Source: Polaromonas sp. (GTDB lineage Bacteria > Pseudomonadota > Gammaproteobacteria > Burkholderiales > Burkholderiaceae_C). From it: a DNA stretch of 64,000 nucleotides. Numbering within the stretch: position 1 is the first letter of the stretch; every line of letters starts with the position of its first letter. The stretch covers positions 1-64,000 of the forward strand of contig JAAFJR010000006.1 in the NCBI GenBank assembly GCA_013298945.1, written 5' to 3'. Below, piece by piece: positions 26,719 through 35,852 of this stretch. The position numbers and the translations under genes were made by a program. A model generated the notes under the pieces. It searched no databases and had not been told where the DNA came from. It saw nothing but the letters and a program-made list of their open reading frames with translations.

Positions 26719-29038
26719 ACATAATCGGCTCAATCGCATCCCCCTGCGGCAAGATGCGGCCGATTTTGCAAGTATGGGGGTAGCCTTGCGATTTTAGGGC
26801 GGCGATACAAGCATCCACACGGTCTGAGGGCACGCTAGCTAACAGGCCACCTGCAGTTTGGGGGTCAAAAATCAGTGGGTAGCGGGGGTGGTTGACGAAT
26901 TTTTCTTGGTTACGCAGGGCGCGGCGCAGGCGGACGTTGGCGCTTTGCAGGGAGCTGGTGATGCCGGCTTCAACGCATTCTTGTGCGCCGTCCAACACAG
27001 GCAGCGCACTTAAGTGAATTTCTGCATCTACGCCTGAAGGGCGCGTCATTTCAACCAAATGGCCAAGTAGGCCAAAGCCAGTGAGATCGGTGCAAGCCGT
27101 GCCACCATGCTCACGCAGGATTTGAGCGCCATTGCGGTTGCTGATCACCATGCTTTGCAACGCCGCGTCAATCCAGCGGCCTTTGGCGGCTAGGCGGGCG
27201 TGTGCGGCGAAGAGGGTGCCGGTGCCTATGGGTTTGGTCAAGATGAGCACGTCACCTGGCTTCATGCCGCCTTTGCGCAAAATAGCTGCGGGTTTGTCAC
27301 CCCGAGGGCTGCCGCCCAAAGGTTCGTCAGCAATCAAGCCGTTGATGGCAAAACCCAGTGCCAGTTCTTTGCCTTCGCCGGTGTGGCCGCCGACGAGGGA
27401 GCAATCGGCATCGTTCAGCACTTCGAGCGCACCCGTCATCATTTGAAAGAGCACGTCTTCAACCTTAGCGTCCATGCCGGGCGGGACTGTGCAAATAGCT
27501 GTGGCGGATTGGGCTTGGCCGCCCATGGCCCAAATATCGCCTAATGCATGGTTGGCGGCGACTTTGCCGAAAATATAGGGGTCGTCAATGAAGGCGCGGA
27601 AGAAATCGACCGAATGCACCATCGCCATACCCGGCGGGACGCGCACCACGGCGGCGTCATCAGGGTCTTTGAGGCCGATGAGCACGTCATCGCGCTGAAC
27701 GGGGTGCAAGTTGCTCAAAGCGTTTTGCAAAATCGTTGCGCCTACCTTTGCACCACAGCCACCGCAGCGCATGGCGATGGCGGAGATAGCTTGCAGCGAC
27801 TCTTCGGAATTGAGTTTGACGCCGCTTATAGCATTGTTAGAAGGCGTAGGAACTTTTGCAGACATCTCTGGAAATTCGCTATATTTCCGCATGAAGCGCT
27901 GGTCAATCCAGTCTTTCCACTGCCAAACCCATGCACCCGCAAAGCCCAGCCAGCCGCGCGAGGCCACAGCGTATTTGTCACCCGTGCTGATGAGTGCAAG
28001 CCAACTGGTTTGTGGCTTGTACGCTTCTAGTGTCGTGCCGCCAACTGCGCGACGCAGATTCTCGGTGAGCGGCTTGCCTTGACGCACGGCAAACACGCCT
28101 GCTTTCTCTAGCTTGAAATTGACCATGCTGGCAATGTCGCCTGCCGCATAAATCAGCGGGTCATTGATGGTTTGCAGCGTATCTTTGACTTCAATGAAAC
28201 CTTCCGCATCAAGCTGCAGCCCCGTGTTTTTAAGCCAAGCGGCTCCGCCAGCGCGCGTGACCCAAATGATTTCATCAGCTTGCAGTTCTTGGCCTGTGGA
28301 GGTCACCAAAACTCCTGCATTCCCTCGCTTATCAACTTGCGTAACTTCTGATTTGCGATGCACTTGCACGCCGCGCTGGGCGAGTACGGCATCAAAGCGG
28401 CTGCGCACGCCAGTGTTGTGCGTGGGCAAGATGGTGTTACTGCTGGTCAGCAGGTGAAACGTCAATTCGTCGGGGTTGCGACCCAGTTGCGTGAGCTCGT
28501 TGCGCAATCGAAACTGCATAGCCAGCAGAAGCTCCACGCCACCTGCGCCCGCGCCCACCACAGCAATAGTGGTTTTGCCGGCATGGGTTTTAACGCGCTC
28601 CAGCAATTGAAGCCATCTGTCGTTGAAATTACGAATCGGTTTAACCGCTACTGCATATTCTGCAGCACCTGGTACGCCTTGTAACTGCGGGGTAGAGCCG
28701 ATGTTGATGGAGAGCTGGTCATATTGCACGGCTGGGCGGCTTTTGCAGATGACTTTTTGATTGGCTCTATCAACGCCAATAACCTCATCACGGTACAGCC
28801 GTGCCCCAGCAAACGCCGCCAAGCGCGACAGATCAATATGCACTTCGTCGTAGTCATAATGCCCAGCCACATAACCTGGCAACATACCCGAATAAGGAGT
28901 GTGCATGTCGGTGCAGATGAGCGTGAGGCGCACACCCGGAATCGGGTTCATACCAAAGCTTTTGAGCACACCCACATGGCTGTGGCCGCCGCCAATCAAA
29001 ACAATATCGCGCAGGATGGGCTGGTCTGAGGTTTGCAT
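26708..29038 (-). CDS. senC: FAD/NAD(P) oxidoreductase fused to selenophosphate synthase (SenC-like)
   Basis: A 776-residue two-domain protein. Residues 1 to about 400 are a pyridine-nucleotide-disulphide-type flavoprotein: DIVLIGGGHSHVGVLKSFG (FAD), VVGAGAGGVELLLAM (NAD(P)) and LIYAAGDIASM. Residues about 415-776 are SelD: CGGCGAKVG with Cys425 and Cys428, HSVDFFRAFIDDPYIFGKVA, GDIWAMGG, and GGHTGEGKELALGFAINGL. SelD makes selenophosphate from selenide and ATP; this form uses Cys, not selenocysteine. FAD-SelD fusions are known in bacteria and some algae. Here it follows a SenB-like gene by 25 bases and lies near SenA and EgtD homologues, so it probably serves selenoneine synthesis. The flavin domain might reduce a selenium species for its own SelD half; that is inference. 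Confidence 0.88.
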   Translation of the reverse strand: MQTSDQPILRDIVLIGGGHSHVGVLKSFGMNPIPGVRLTLICTDMHTPYSGMLPGYVAGHYDYDEVHIDLSRLAAFAGARLYRDEVIGVDRANQKVICKSRPAVQYDQLSINIGSTPQLQGVPGAAEYAVAVKPIRNFNDRWLQLLERVKTHAGKTTIAVVGAGAGGVELLLAMQFRLRNELTQLGRNPDELTFHLLTSSNTILPTHNTGVRSRFDAVLAQRGVQVHRKSEVTQVDKRGNAGVLVTSTGQELQADEIIWVTRAGGAAWLKNTGLQLDAEGFIEVKDTLQTINDPLIYAAGDIASMVNFKLEKAGVFAVRQGKPLTENLRRAVGGTTLEAYKPQTSWLALISTGDKYAVASRGWLGFAGAWVWQWKDWIDQRFMRKYSEFPEMSAKVPTPSNNAISGVKLNSEESLQAISAIAMRCGGCGAKVGATILQNALSNLHPVQRDDVLIGLKDPDDAAVVRVPPGMAMVHSVDFFRAFIDDPYIFGKVAANHALGDIWAMGGQAQSATAICTVPPGMDAKVEDVLFQMMTGALEVLNDADCSLVGGHTGEGKELALGFAINGLIADEPLGGSPRGDKPAAILRKGGMKPGDVLILTKPIGTGTLFAAHARLAAKGRWIDAALQSMVISNRNGAQILREHGGTACTDLTGFGLLGHLVEMTRPSGVDAEIHLSALPVLDGAQECVEAGITSSLQSANVRLRRALRNQEKFVNHPRYPLIFDPQTAGGLLASVPSDRVDACIAALKSQGYPHTCKIGRILPQGDAIEPIMLIN

Positions 29039-29063
29039 GGATGAATTCGAGAAATTAAAAGAA

Positions 29064-30026
29064 TTAGTTGACTTGTGAGACTATTTTTAGCAGAGCAGCT
29101 TGCTCAGTTCGCGGCTCAAAGAGTGGGCTTCGAAGTGCGCATTGCGCATTTAAGTGGTCGAGAAATAGGGGTTCATTCTTACAGCGCAACAGCAGATTTG
29201 CCAGCGCTTGCGCATCGCCCCAAGGGAAATAGCCATCATAGTCTGCGCCCAGCATACCCACATTGCCGTCAATGCGTGACGCCAGCACGGGCGTGCCGCT
29301 CATCACTGCCTCCATCACCACATGCGCGCCGCCTTCCATGCGGCTGGGGTGAACCAGCACGTGGGCGCGGACGATGCGTGCGCGGGTTTGGGAGTGTGTT
29401 TGCTCGGCCAAATAGCGATAGGTGGATACTTCGGCAGCCAATTGACGCGCTTGATTGCCCAAATCGGCATCCAAGGGTGCGCCTATGTGATCCAAAAAGA
29501 TATCTGGTCGCTGCGCCAAGACTCTAGCCGCAGCGAAATAAGTTTCGGGCGACTTCTCGGAGCGCAAATGCCCCACCATCAAAGCTCGTAGCTTTTGTTT
29601 GGTTTTAGAGACCGGCTTACGGCGCGACGTAGATTGAAAGATCACTTGGGCTTTGTTTTGGTAGGCAAACGGTAAATTTTTCAAGCCTTGATCTTGCAAC
29701 ACAATCAAGCGATGTGCCAGTTTGAGCGATTGTTGTGCTGAGGCGTCAACTGCTATATCACAGTACAAATCAGTACCCGTCAGCGCCAAAACGACCAACC
29801 GATCTGGGAACTTAACCGACCACCGTGCGATCGAATCAGCCGAGCGGCGAGCGTGCAATGCTAGCATTGCGTCATACGGTTTGCCATCCCATTGCAGCAT
29901 AATCTCAACTTGGTAATGGTTTTGGTTTGATAACATCTGTTGCCAACGTTTAGCCGTTTGCCAATTGCCGTTATTGGCAGCGGCGAGCCCTGGGCTGATG
30001 ATGCAAATGGATGGTTTAGAAGTCAT
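29064..30026 (-). CDS. senB: SenB-like selenosugar-synthase glycosyltransferase
   Basis: A 320-residue GT4/GT1-type glycosyltransferase (start at 30026, MTSKPSICIISPG, matching the family's Rossmann start). The C-terminal donor-binding half has LRALMVGHLRSEKSPETYF and HPSRMEGGAHVVMEAVMSGTPVLAS, the E-x7-E-like retaining GT pattern. In the described selenoneine pathway SenB joins selenophosphate with a UDP-sugar to form a 1-selenosugar. The identification rests on context: it is directly upstream of the SelD fusion and divergent from an EgtB/SenA homologue. Only 12 bases separate the two divergent start codons, so at least one promoter must lie inside the opposite gene, or a start is misplaced. 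Confidence 0.75.
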   Translation of the reverse strand: MTSKPSICIISPGLAAANNGNWQTAKRWQQMLSNQNHYQVEIMLQWDGKPYDAMLALHARRSADSIARWSVKFPDRLVVLALTGTDLYCDIAVDASAQQSLKLAHRLIVLQDQGLKNLPFAYQNKAQVIFQSTSRRKPVSKTKQKLRALMVGHLRSEKSPETYFAAARVLAQRPDIFLDHIGAPLDADLGNQARQLAAEVSTYRYLAEQTHSQTRARIVRAHVLVHPSRMEGGAHVVMEAVMSGTPVLASRIDGNVGMLGADYDGYFPWGDAQALANLLLRCKNEPLFLDHLNAQCALRSPLFEPRTEQAALLKIVSQVN

Positions 30027-30038
30027 GTCGCACAAATT

Positions 30039-31211
30039 ATGCACCTTGAAAAACCTGAAACAGATATAAACTGGCGAAAAGCCAATAAAGCGCAGATTGC
30101 AGACGGCTTGCAAAGCGTTCGTGCGCAAACTTTAGCTGTTTTTGATGCTTATGTGGTGGCAAACTGCTTGTCTATTCCCTACGCAGAAACGCTGAATCCA
30201 CCTTTGTGGGAACTAGGCCACATTGCTTGGTTTCAAGAATACTGGATTGGACGAAATCTACAGCGGGGCAAAGGGCATCTTGCAGATCCTAAGCACGCAA
30301 GACTGTCATCACTCCTCATCGACGCCGATAATTTGTACGACTCCAGCCACGTACCGCATGCTACTCGTTGGGATTTGCCGTTGCTAGAGCCAGAAGCTTG
30401 TAAAGTCTACCTCGCCGCTACGTTGCAGCATACGCTGAACTTACTCATGCAAGCGGGTAGCAGTGACGATGATCTGTATTTTTATAGACTCGTTTTATTC
30501 CACGAAGCCATGCATTTAGAAGCCGCAATTTACATGGCGCAAAGTTTAAAGATTGATATTCCAAATTCTACTATTAAAAACATAGCTGTTCAGGCAATAA
30601 ATACGCCGGCTACAGCCAAATTTTCATGTAAAAATGATGCTTTTTTACTAGGAAATGTTGATTCAGGCTTTGCTTTTGACAACGAACTTGGTGCGAACAG
30701 CGTCAGCATTGAAACATTTGAAATTGACAGCCGCTGCGTCAATTGGCGCGAGTATTTAAGCTTTGTAGAAGCCACCCATCGTTCCTTGCCACGCTATGTG
30801 CGCCGCAATGCACGAGAGTACGAACAGCAGGTTTTTGGCAGTTGGACGGCTATAGATTTTCAAGCTGCCGCTGTTCACATTCATCTAGCCGACGCGCAAG
30901 ATTATTGTGCGTGGGCTGGTCGCAGATTACCTTCTGAAGCCGAGTGGGAGCTGGCCGCTACAACACTCAACCCTGACGAATTTCATTGGGGCGAGGTATG
31001 GGAGTGGACATCCAGTGTATTTGAGCCCTACCCTGGCTTTGTGTCGCACCCTTACCAAGACTATTCTGAACCTTGGTTTGGCTCGCGCCAAGTACTGCGT
31101 GGTGCATGTTGGGCAACGCTACCAATGATGAAAAACACCAAATACCGAAATTACTTTACACCCGATAGGACGGATATCTATGCAGGGTTTCGGACGTGCG
31201 CTTTAATTTAA
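30039..31211 (+). CDS. senA: SenA-like ergothioneine/selenoneine synthase (EgtB family)
   Basis: A 390-residue non-haem iron enzyme. The N-terminal DinB-like domain carries His ligands in WELGHIAWFQEYW and FHEAMHLEA. The C-terminal formylglycine-generating-enzyme-like domain has RLPSEAEWELAA and LRGACWATLP, ending GFRTCALI. EgtB homologues join hercynine to a sulphur donor; SenA couples hercynine to a selenosugar. Neighbouring senB and selD-type genes favour selenium. A dispersed repeat (30571-30638) adds IAVQAINTPATAKFSCKN in the linker between the two domains. The gene is convergent with egtD (4-base overlap). The start at 30039 is preferred over the longer frame that runs antisense inside senB. 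Confidence 0.8.
   Translation: MHLEKPETDINWRKANKAQIADGLQSVRAQTLAVFDAYVVANCLSIPYAETLNPPLWELGHIAWFQEYWIGRNLQRGKGHLADPKHARLSSLLIDADNLYDSSHVPHATRWDLPLLEPEACKVYLAATLQHTLNLLMQAGSSDDDLYFYRLVLFHEAMHLEAAIYMAQSLKIDIPNSTIKNIAVQAINTPATAKFSCKNDAFLLGNVDSGFAFDNELGANSVSIETFEIDSRCVNWREYLSFVEATHRSLPRYVRRNAREYEQQVFGSWTAIDFQAAAVHIHLADAQDYCAWAGRRLPSEAEWELAATTLNPDEFHWGEVWEWTSSVFEPYPGFVSHPYQDYSEPWFGSRQVLRGACWATLPMMKNTKYRNYFTPDRTDIYAGFRTCALI
30571..30638 (+). repeat. Protein-invading repeat, copy 7 (in senA)
   Basis: CATAGCTGTTCAGGC, AATAAATACGCCGGCTACAG, then CCAAATTTTCATGTAAAAA. One of the cleanest copies; sense orientation, encoding IAVQAINTPATAKFSCKN in the interdomain linker. Confidence 0.9.
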
Positions 31212-32215
31212 GCCTTTGCCCAAAACACACAAAACTGTTGCTTTGCATCTTGCCAAGGTTTAACATCTTGGAAGCCCGCATTTTTTAACAATTGCGAGAA
31301 TGATTCAACCGTGTATTTGTATGAATTTTCAGTGTGAATGCCTTCGTTTTTAGCAAACTTGCGTTCACCCCCATCCCAACGCACGGTTAATTCTTCTGTA
31401 GCATCCAAATGCATTTCAATGCGAGACAACTTGGTGTTGAACAAGGCGCGGTGCTGCCACTGGGCGATATTGAAATCACTACCTAGCAACTGGTTGATAT
31501 GCAGCAGCATGTTGCGGTTGAATGCGGCCGTCACGCCCAAAGCATCGTCGTACGCAGCTTGCAGTACGGTGCTTGATTTGACCAAATCAACCCCAATCAA
31601 CAAACCACCTTGCCCTGCACCCTGCTTGCAAGCTATGTGTATTTGGCGCAAAAATAGCAAGGCGTCTGCAGGCGTGAAGTTACCAATACTGCTGCCAGGG
31701 TAGAAAAACAAACGGCTACCCGTACCAATCTCAGAGGGCAAGTCCAAACTGGCTGAAAAATCCATGCCCAATCCCAGCATGGGAAAATCTGGGCTTTGAC
31801 GTTGTAAAGTAGTCAATGCCTGCTTCAAAAAATCAACAGATATATCAACGGCTACGTATTTTGCAGGGCGAAGCGTCTCAAACATGCGAGCTGCTTTCTC
31901 GCAATTACCAGCACCAAGGTCGATCAAAGTATGCCCGAGCCCTGCAACTGCGGCCATTTCAGGCAAAAATTGTTCAAAAATAGACGCCTCAACACGCGTG
32001 GGGTAATATTCAGGCAGCTCGGTGATGGCTTCAAACAATCGAGAACCCAAAGCGTCGTACAAATATTTGGGCATTGTGGTGGCAGCCCTCGCCAATAAGC
32101 CCTGTTGAAGCTCGGCTCGAACCTCATCTTTGTTTTCAATATAGCGCTGTATAAATACAGGCTGGCTTTTGGCGGTTTTGTTGGCGGTTTTGTTGGCGAT
32201 TAGCTTGTTGGGCAT
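31208..32215 (-). CDS. egtD: L-histidine N-alpha-methyltransferase EgtD
   Basis: A 335-residue SAM-dependent enzyme that trimethylates histidine to hercynine, the acceptor for ergothioneine and selenoneine. YLYDALGSRLFEAITELPEYYPTR (key: F-x-x-I-T-x-L-P-E-Y-Y-P-T-R) and IDLGAGNCEKA (SAM loop) are diagnostic. LFFYPGSSIGNF and the C-terminal ENSYKYTVESF are also conserved. The N-terminus has a short tandem (NKTANKTAK). It is convergent with the SenA-like gene and completes the set needed for selenoneine. Confidence 0.93.
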   Translation of the reverse strand: MPNKLIANKTANKTAKSQPVFIQRYIENKDEVRAELQQGLLARAATTMPKYLYDALGSRLFEAITELPEYYPTRVEASIFEQFLPEMAAVAGLGHTLIDLGAGNCEKAARMFETLRPAKYVAVDISVDFLKQALTTLQRQSPDFPMLGLGMDFSASLDLPSEIGTGSRLFFYPGSSIGNFTPADALLFLRQIHIACKQGAGQGGLLIGVDLVKSSTVLQAAYDDALGVTAAFNRNMLLHINQLLGSDFNIAQWQHRALFNTKLSRIEMHLDATEELTVRWDGGERKFAKNEGIHTENSYKYTVESFSQLLKNAGFQDVKPWQDAKQQFCVFWAKA

Positions 32216-32380
32216 GTGCTTAATTAAAAGATTATGGATATTTGGGGTAACTATATCAGTCGCGCTAACAACCTATTTCTTACAGTTACTTTGAGAAGCA
32301 CTTCAAAAAGCTTGGCCTCCTGCAAGAACGGCTAAATTCGGGTTTAATCTGCTCTTGTTATTTATTTTTTGAGGATCTTT

Positions 32381-33256
32381 ATGCGCTTTCAACTCTCATA
32401 CTCCCTGTCACGCGGCTTGCGTACTGTTGCACTGGGCTTGGTTGCAGCTTTTAGTACTGTGACATTTGCTCAACCCGTGTTCAAAGTCACCACCATCCCT
32501 GAAGAGGCTGCTACCGAGCAGGTGCGTAAATTCACACCACTTGCCACGTATCTTGAAAAGCAATTAGGCGTGAAGGTAGAGTTCACCCCCGTGTCTGATT
32601 ACCCAGCTGCTGTTGAAGCTTTGGTAAACAAACGGGTAGATTTAGTGTGGTTTGGCGGTTTTACGCATGTACAAGCCTCACTGCGCTCGGGTGGCAAGAT
32701 CATTCCAATCGCTCAGCGCGAGGAAGACACACGCTTTCAATCTGTTTTCATTGCGAAAACGGATTCAGGCATAAAAACCTTGGCAGATATGAAGGGTAAG
32801 GACATTTCCTTCGGCTCGCAAAGCAGCACATCAGGTCATTTGATGCCACGTAGCTTCTTGCTAGAAGCCAAGATTGATCCTGAAAAAGATTTCAAGCGAG
32901 TGGCTTATTCGGGAGCGCATGACGCAACGATTGCCTCAGTGGTCAGTGGTCGCGTGGCCGCTGCAGCTCTCGACATGACCGTTTGGAAAAAATTTGTTGA
33001 TGAAAAAAAGGTGGATACAGCTGCCGTAAATGTGTTCTACACTACACCGCCTTATTTCAATTACAACTGGAGCGTACATGCCGACATGCCCGCAGCTATG
33101 CGTGAAAAAATCACGAAAGCGTTGCTGGATCTGAATTCCAACAACCCAGAGGGCAAAGAAATTCTCCAGCTCAACCGCGCAACGCGATATGTGCCGACAA
33201 AACCTGAGAATTACAAAGGTCTAGAGTCAGCAGCCAAAAGTGCTGGCTTGCTTTAA
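32381..33256 (+). CDS. PhnD-like periplasmic binding protein, possible selenium-oxyanion importer
   Basis: A 291-residue protein; start ATG at 32381 with GAGGATC 4-10 bases before it. The signal peptide ends VTFAQ. The mature part is a PhnD-type solute-binding protein: KVTTIPEEAATEQVRKF, LVWFGGFTHVQA, SFGSQSSTSGHLMPRSFL and VNVFYTTPPYFNYNWSVH. Family members bind phosphonate or phosphite. A related subfamily near selD genes is annotated in databases as putative selenate-binding, and the position beside egtD and the senABC-like genes fits that reading. No phosphonate-degrading lyase or hydrolase gene is present. The first gene of a four-gene ABC operon. Confidence 0.85.
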   Translation: MRFQLSYSLSRGLRTVALGLVAAFSTVTFAQPVFKVTTIPEEAATEQVRKFTPLATYLEKQLGVKVEFTPVSDYPAAVEALVNKRVDLVWFGGFTHVQASLRSGGKIIPIAQREEDTRFQSVFIAKTDSGIKTLADMKGKDISFGSQSSTSGHLMPRSFLLEAKIDPEKDFKRVAYSGAHDATIASVVSGRVAAAALDMTVWKKFVDEKKVDTAAVNVFYTTPPYFNYNWSVHADMPAAMREKITKALLDLNSNNPEGKEILQLNRATRYVPTKPENYKGLESAAKSAGLL

Positions 33257-33296
33257 ACGGATTCTCTAGCCTTCCTTTGTTTTTTAGATTGCCGCT

Positions 33297-34136
33297 TTGC
33301 AAGTTCAACTCCTACATTTAAGCGCTCGTCATCCTGCTGCTAAAGATAATTCCGCACCCGCACTGCGCGATACCACGATACTGATTCAGCAAGGTGAGCA
33401 AGTGGCCGTGATCGGGCCTTCTGGCGCGGGTAAGACAACGTTTTTGCATGCGGTAGCCTGCGCTTTGAAACCTGCGAACGGGCAATTATTGCTACCGGGT
33501 CAAGATCCTTGGAAGCTTCCGCGCTCTGCTTTGCAGGCTTTGCGCGGCCAGCTTTTTTTAGCCCCACAAGTGCCGCCTTTGCCGCCTCGCCAGCGAGTTG
33601 TCACTGCGGTACTTGCTGGGCGTTTACCGCAAATGGGGCTACTGCAAAGTCTGCGCTCGCTTTTTTACCCCTTAGAAATTCCAACTGCGCATGATGCATT
33701 GAAAGCTTTTGATCTGGAGGAGAAGATTTTTGAACGAGTAGATCGTCTCTCGGGTGGTGAGCGCCAACGCGTGGGCTTGGCGAGGCTTTTGGCATCGGAA
33801 GCCAAGCTCTGGCTCATTGACGAGCCGCTATCAGCACTTGATCCTACACGCGCCACACAGGCTATCGAAGTGCTCACTCGAACCTGCCGCGAACGTGGTA
33901 CAACGCTGGTTTGTACACTGCATCAGGTAGAGCGGGCGCTTGAAGCATTTCCACGCATCATAGGTCTGCGCAATGGTGAGGTGGTATTTGATTTAGCCTC
34001 GGGTGAAGTAACCCGTGAGCGCTTAACAGCACTGTATTCCCAGTATGAGCACGAATTGTTTGGCCCTGCTCCAATCAACGCGTTTCCAGAGCAAAATGCA
34101 CAACCTAGTCAACCTGCTGTGATGCATTGCAGATAG
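33297..34136 (+). CDS. PhnC-like ABC transporter ATPase
   Basis: A 279-residue ATPase energising the importer. Walker A is IGPSGAGKTTF, the signature is DRLSGGERQRVGLARLL, and Walker B with switch Asp is LWLIDEPLSALDPT, followed by the His switch in CTLHQVE. The start is a TTG at 33297; no in-frame ATG is available near it. It lies 40 bases after the binding-protein gene and 4 bases before the first permease gene. The C-terminal 20 residues are poorly conserved. Confidence 0.9.
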   Translation: MQVQLLHLSARHPAAKDNSAPALRDTTILIQQGEQVAVIGPSGAGKTTFLHAVACALKPANGQLLLPGQDPWKLPRSALQALRGQLFLAPQVPPLPPRQRVVTAVLAGRLPQMGLLQSLRSLFYPLEIPTAHDALKAFDLEEKIFERVDRLSGGERQRVGLARLLASEAKLWLIDEPLSALDPTRATQAIEVLTRTCRERGTTLVCTLHQVERALEAFPRIIGLRNGEVVFDLASGEVTRERLTALYSQYEHELFGPAPINAFPEQNAQPSQPAVMHCR

Positions 34137-34140
34137 AGCA

Positions 34141-34980
34141 ATGAGCTCCCTTTTACCTTTGCATTCACCTCAGCGGCACGATCCAGCTTGGCAAGGCCGC
34201 GTTTTTTGGCTGGTGGCAACTGTAATATTACTTTGGCCATTACTTGTCATCACTGAATTCAAGCCTTGGCTGCTTTGGGAGCCTGAAAGCCGCAAGGTCA
34301 TGGCGAATTTTCTGGGCGACTTTTTCCCGCCAGCGCATGACGCTGAATTTTTAAAACTCGTCGCCAAAGAAACTTGGCGCACCGTGGCTATGGCCACGGC
34401 TGGTATCGCGCTGGCGCTGGTGCTGGCTATTCCGCTCACACTGCTTGGCACATCTGCCCTATCGGTTTCCAAGCTCTCGGGCAAGATGGCTTGGCTGCCT
34501 AGTTTCTTTCGTCAAACAATTCGTTGGTTTTTGATAATTTTACGTAGCATACCCGAGTTGGTATGGGCGCTAGTATTTGTGCGCGTGGTGGGCCTGGGAC
34601 CAACAGCTGGCGTACTGGCGATTGCGCTAACGTATGCCGGAATGCTTGGCAAGGTCTATACTGAGATTTTGGAAAGCGGTGAAGCCCATACTACGCAATC
34701 GCTGATGCGCAATGGCTCTGGGCGTTTACAGGCTTTTTCTTATGGCTTACTGCCACAAAATGCCGCTGAATTGACAAGCTACACGGTCTATCGCTGGGAG
34801 TGCGCTATACGTTCTAGCGCAGTACTAGGATTCGTTGGCGCTGGCGGCTTGGGGCAGCAACTTGACAATTCGATGAAAATGTTCAAGGGCAGTGAAGTTG
34901 CCACGCTGCTATTAGTTTTCATGTTGCTTGTATGGCTGGCAGACAAGGCCAGCGCTTGGCTACGGAAGCAATTGGGATGA
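34141..34980 (+). CDS. PhnE-like ABC transporter permease, first subunit
   Basis: A 279-residue inner-membrane permease with about six hydrophobic spans. The N-terminal span is FWLVATVILLWPLLVI. The binding-protein-dependent transport domain includes FLIILRSIPELVWALVFVRV and GPTAGVLAIALTYAGMLGKVYTEILE, the EAA-like coupling loop for the ATPase. It ends at a stop that overlaps the start of the second permease (ATGA), consistent with a permease heterodimer. Confidence 0.88.
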   Translation: MSSLLPLHSPQRHDPAWQGRVFWLVATVILLWPLLVITEFKPWLLWEPESRKVMANFLGDFFPPAHDAEFLKLVAKETWRTVAMATAGIALALVLAIPLTLLGTSALSVSKLSGKMAWLPSFFRQTIRWFLIILRSIPELVWALVFVRVVGLGPTAGVLAIALTYAGMLGKVYTEILESGEAHTTQSLMRNGSGRLQAFSYGLLPQNAAELTSYTVYRWECAIRSSAVLGFVGAGGLGQQLDNSMKMFKGSEVATLLLVFMLLVWLADKASAWLRKQLG

Positions 34981-35822
34981 ACACGATACCCAAACCCACA
35001 ACCAAGGAAGTCCCGAACGACGCCTACAGCCTGCCTCTCAAGCTTTTTGAAGCGCGCTGCAAAGCATGCTGGTTTGTTTTGGCGTTGATTTTGTTAACCC
35101 TTGCTAGCTTTTGGTCGCTCAATCTCCAGTGGGCGCAGCTCTTTAGTATTGAATCAGCTAGACTCATGGGGAAATTCATTGGTGAGTTAATGTCACCAGA
35201 TTTTTCTGGCATATTTGTAGCCAAGCTCTGGACCGCTTCGCTTGAGACTTTGGCCATGTCTTTGTTAGGCACGATCATTGCTGCCATTCTTGGCTTGCTT
35301 ATCGCACTGCCTGCCAGCAAAACGCATGAAGACGACAAGGCCTATTTCAAGGGCTCTGCCCGTTTGCTGCTCAACGCATTGCGCAGCATTCCAGAATTGG
35401 TCTGGGCCGCCCTTCTGCTTATAGCCGCAGGTCTAGGCCCTTTTGCGGGCACATTAGCCTTGGGTCTTCACACCGCTGGTGTTCTAGGCAGATTATTTGC
35501 TGAAAGTATAGAAAATGCACCGCCTGAAGCAGCCTTTGCGCTACGCACGCGTGGCGTTGGTGAGGGTCGTATCTTTTTCTATGCCACGTTACCGCAAATC
35601 ATTCCACAGCTCATGAGCTACACACTTTACCGATGGGAAAACAACATCCGAGCGGCTGCTGTGCTTGGTGTGGTGGGCGGCGGTGGGCTAGGTCAAATGC
35701 TGGCATTTCACATGGGCTTGTTCCAAATGAGCAAGACTTCCACGATCTTGTTGGCCATGTTGGCATTGGTAGCTTTGGTAGACGCTTTGAGTTATGCAAG
35801 TAGAAAATGGTTGGTGCGTTAA
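34977..35822 (+). CDS. PhnE-like ABC transporter permease, second subunit
   Basis: A 281-residue permease homologous to the preceding one (start at the overlapping ATG at 34977, not the longer frame). LRSIPELVWAALLLIAAGLG and LALGLHTAGVLGRLFAESIE mirror the first subunit, and RVRGVGEGRIFFYATLPQIIP-like sequence follows (RTRGVGEGRIFFYATLPQII). Two separate PhnE genes are usual in several phosphonate-type transporters. The iron-dehydrogenase gene begins 30 bases after. Confidence 0.88.
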   Translation: MNTIPKPTTKEVPNDAYSLPLKLFEARCKACWFVLALILLTLASFWSLNLQWAQLFSIESARLMGKFIGELMSPDFSGIFVAKLWTASLETLAMSLLGTIIAAILGLLIALPASKTHEDDKAYFKGSARLLLNALRSIPELVWAALLLIAAGLGPFAGTLALGLHTAGVLGRLFAESIENAPPEAAFALRTRGVGEGRIFFYATLPQIIPQLMSYTLYRWENNIRAAAVLGVVGGGGLGQMLAFHMGLFQMSKTSTILLAMLALVALVDALSYASRKWLVR

Positions 35823-35852
35823 GATCGTAGCAACATTTAACGAGGTAGTTTC

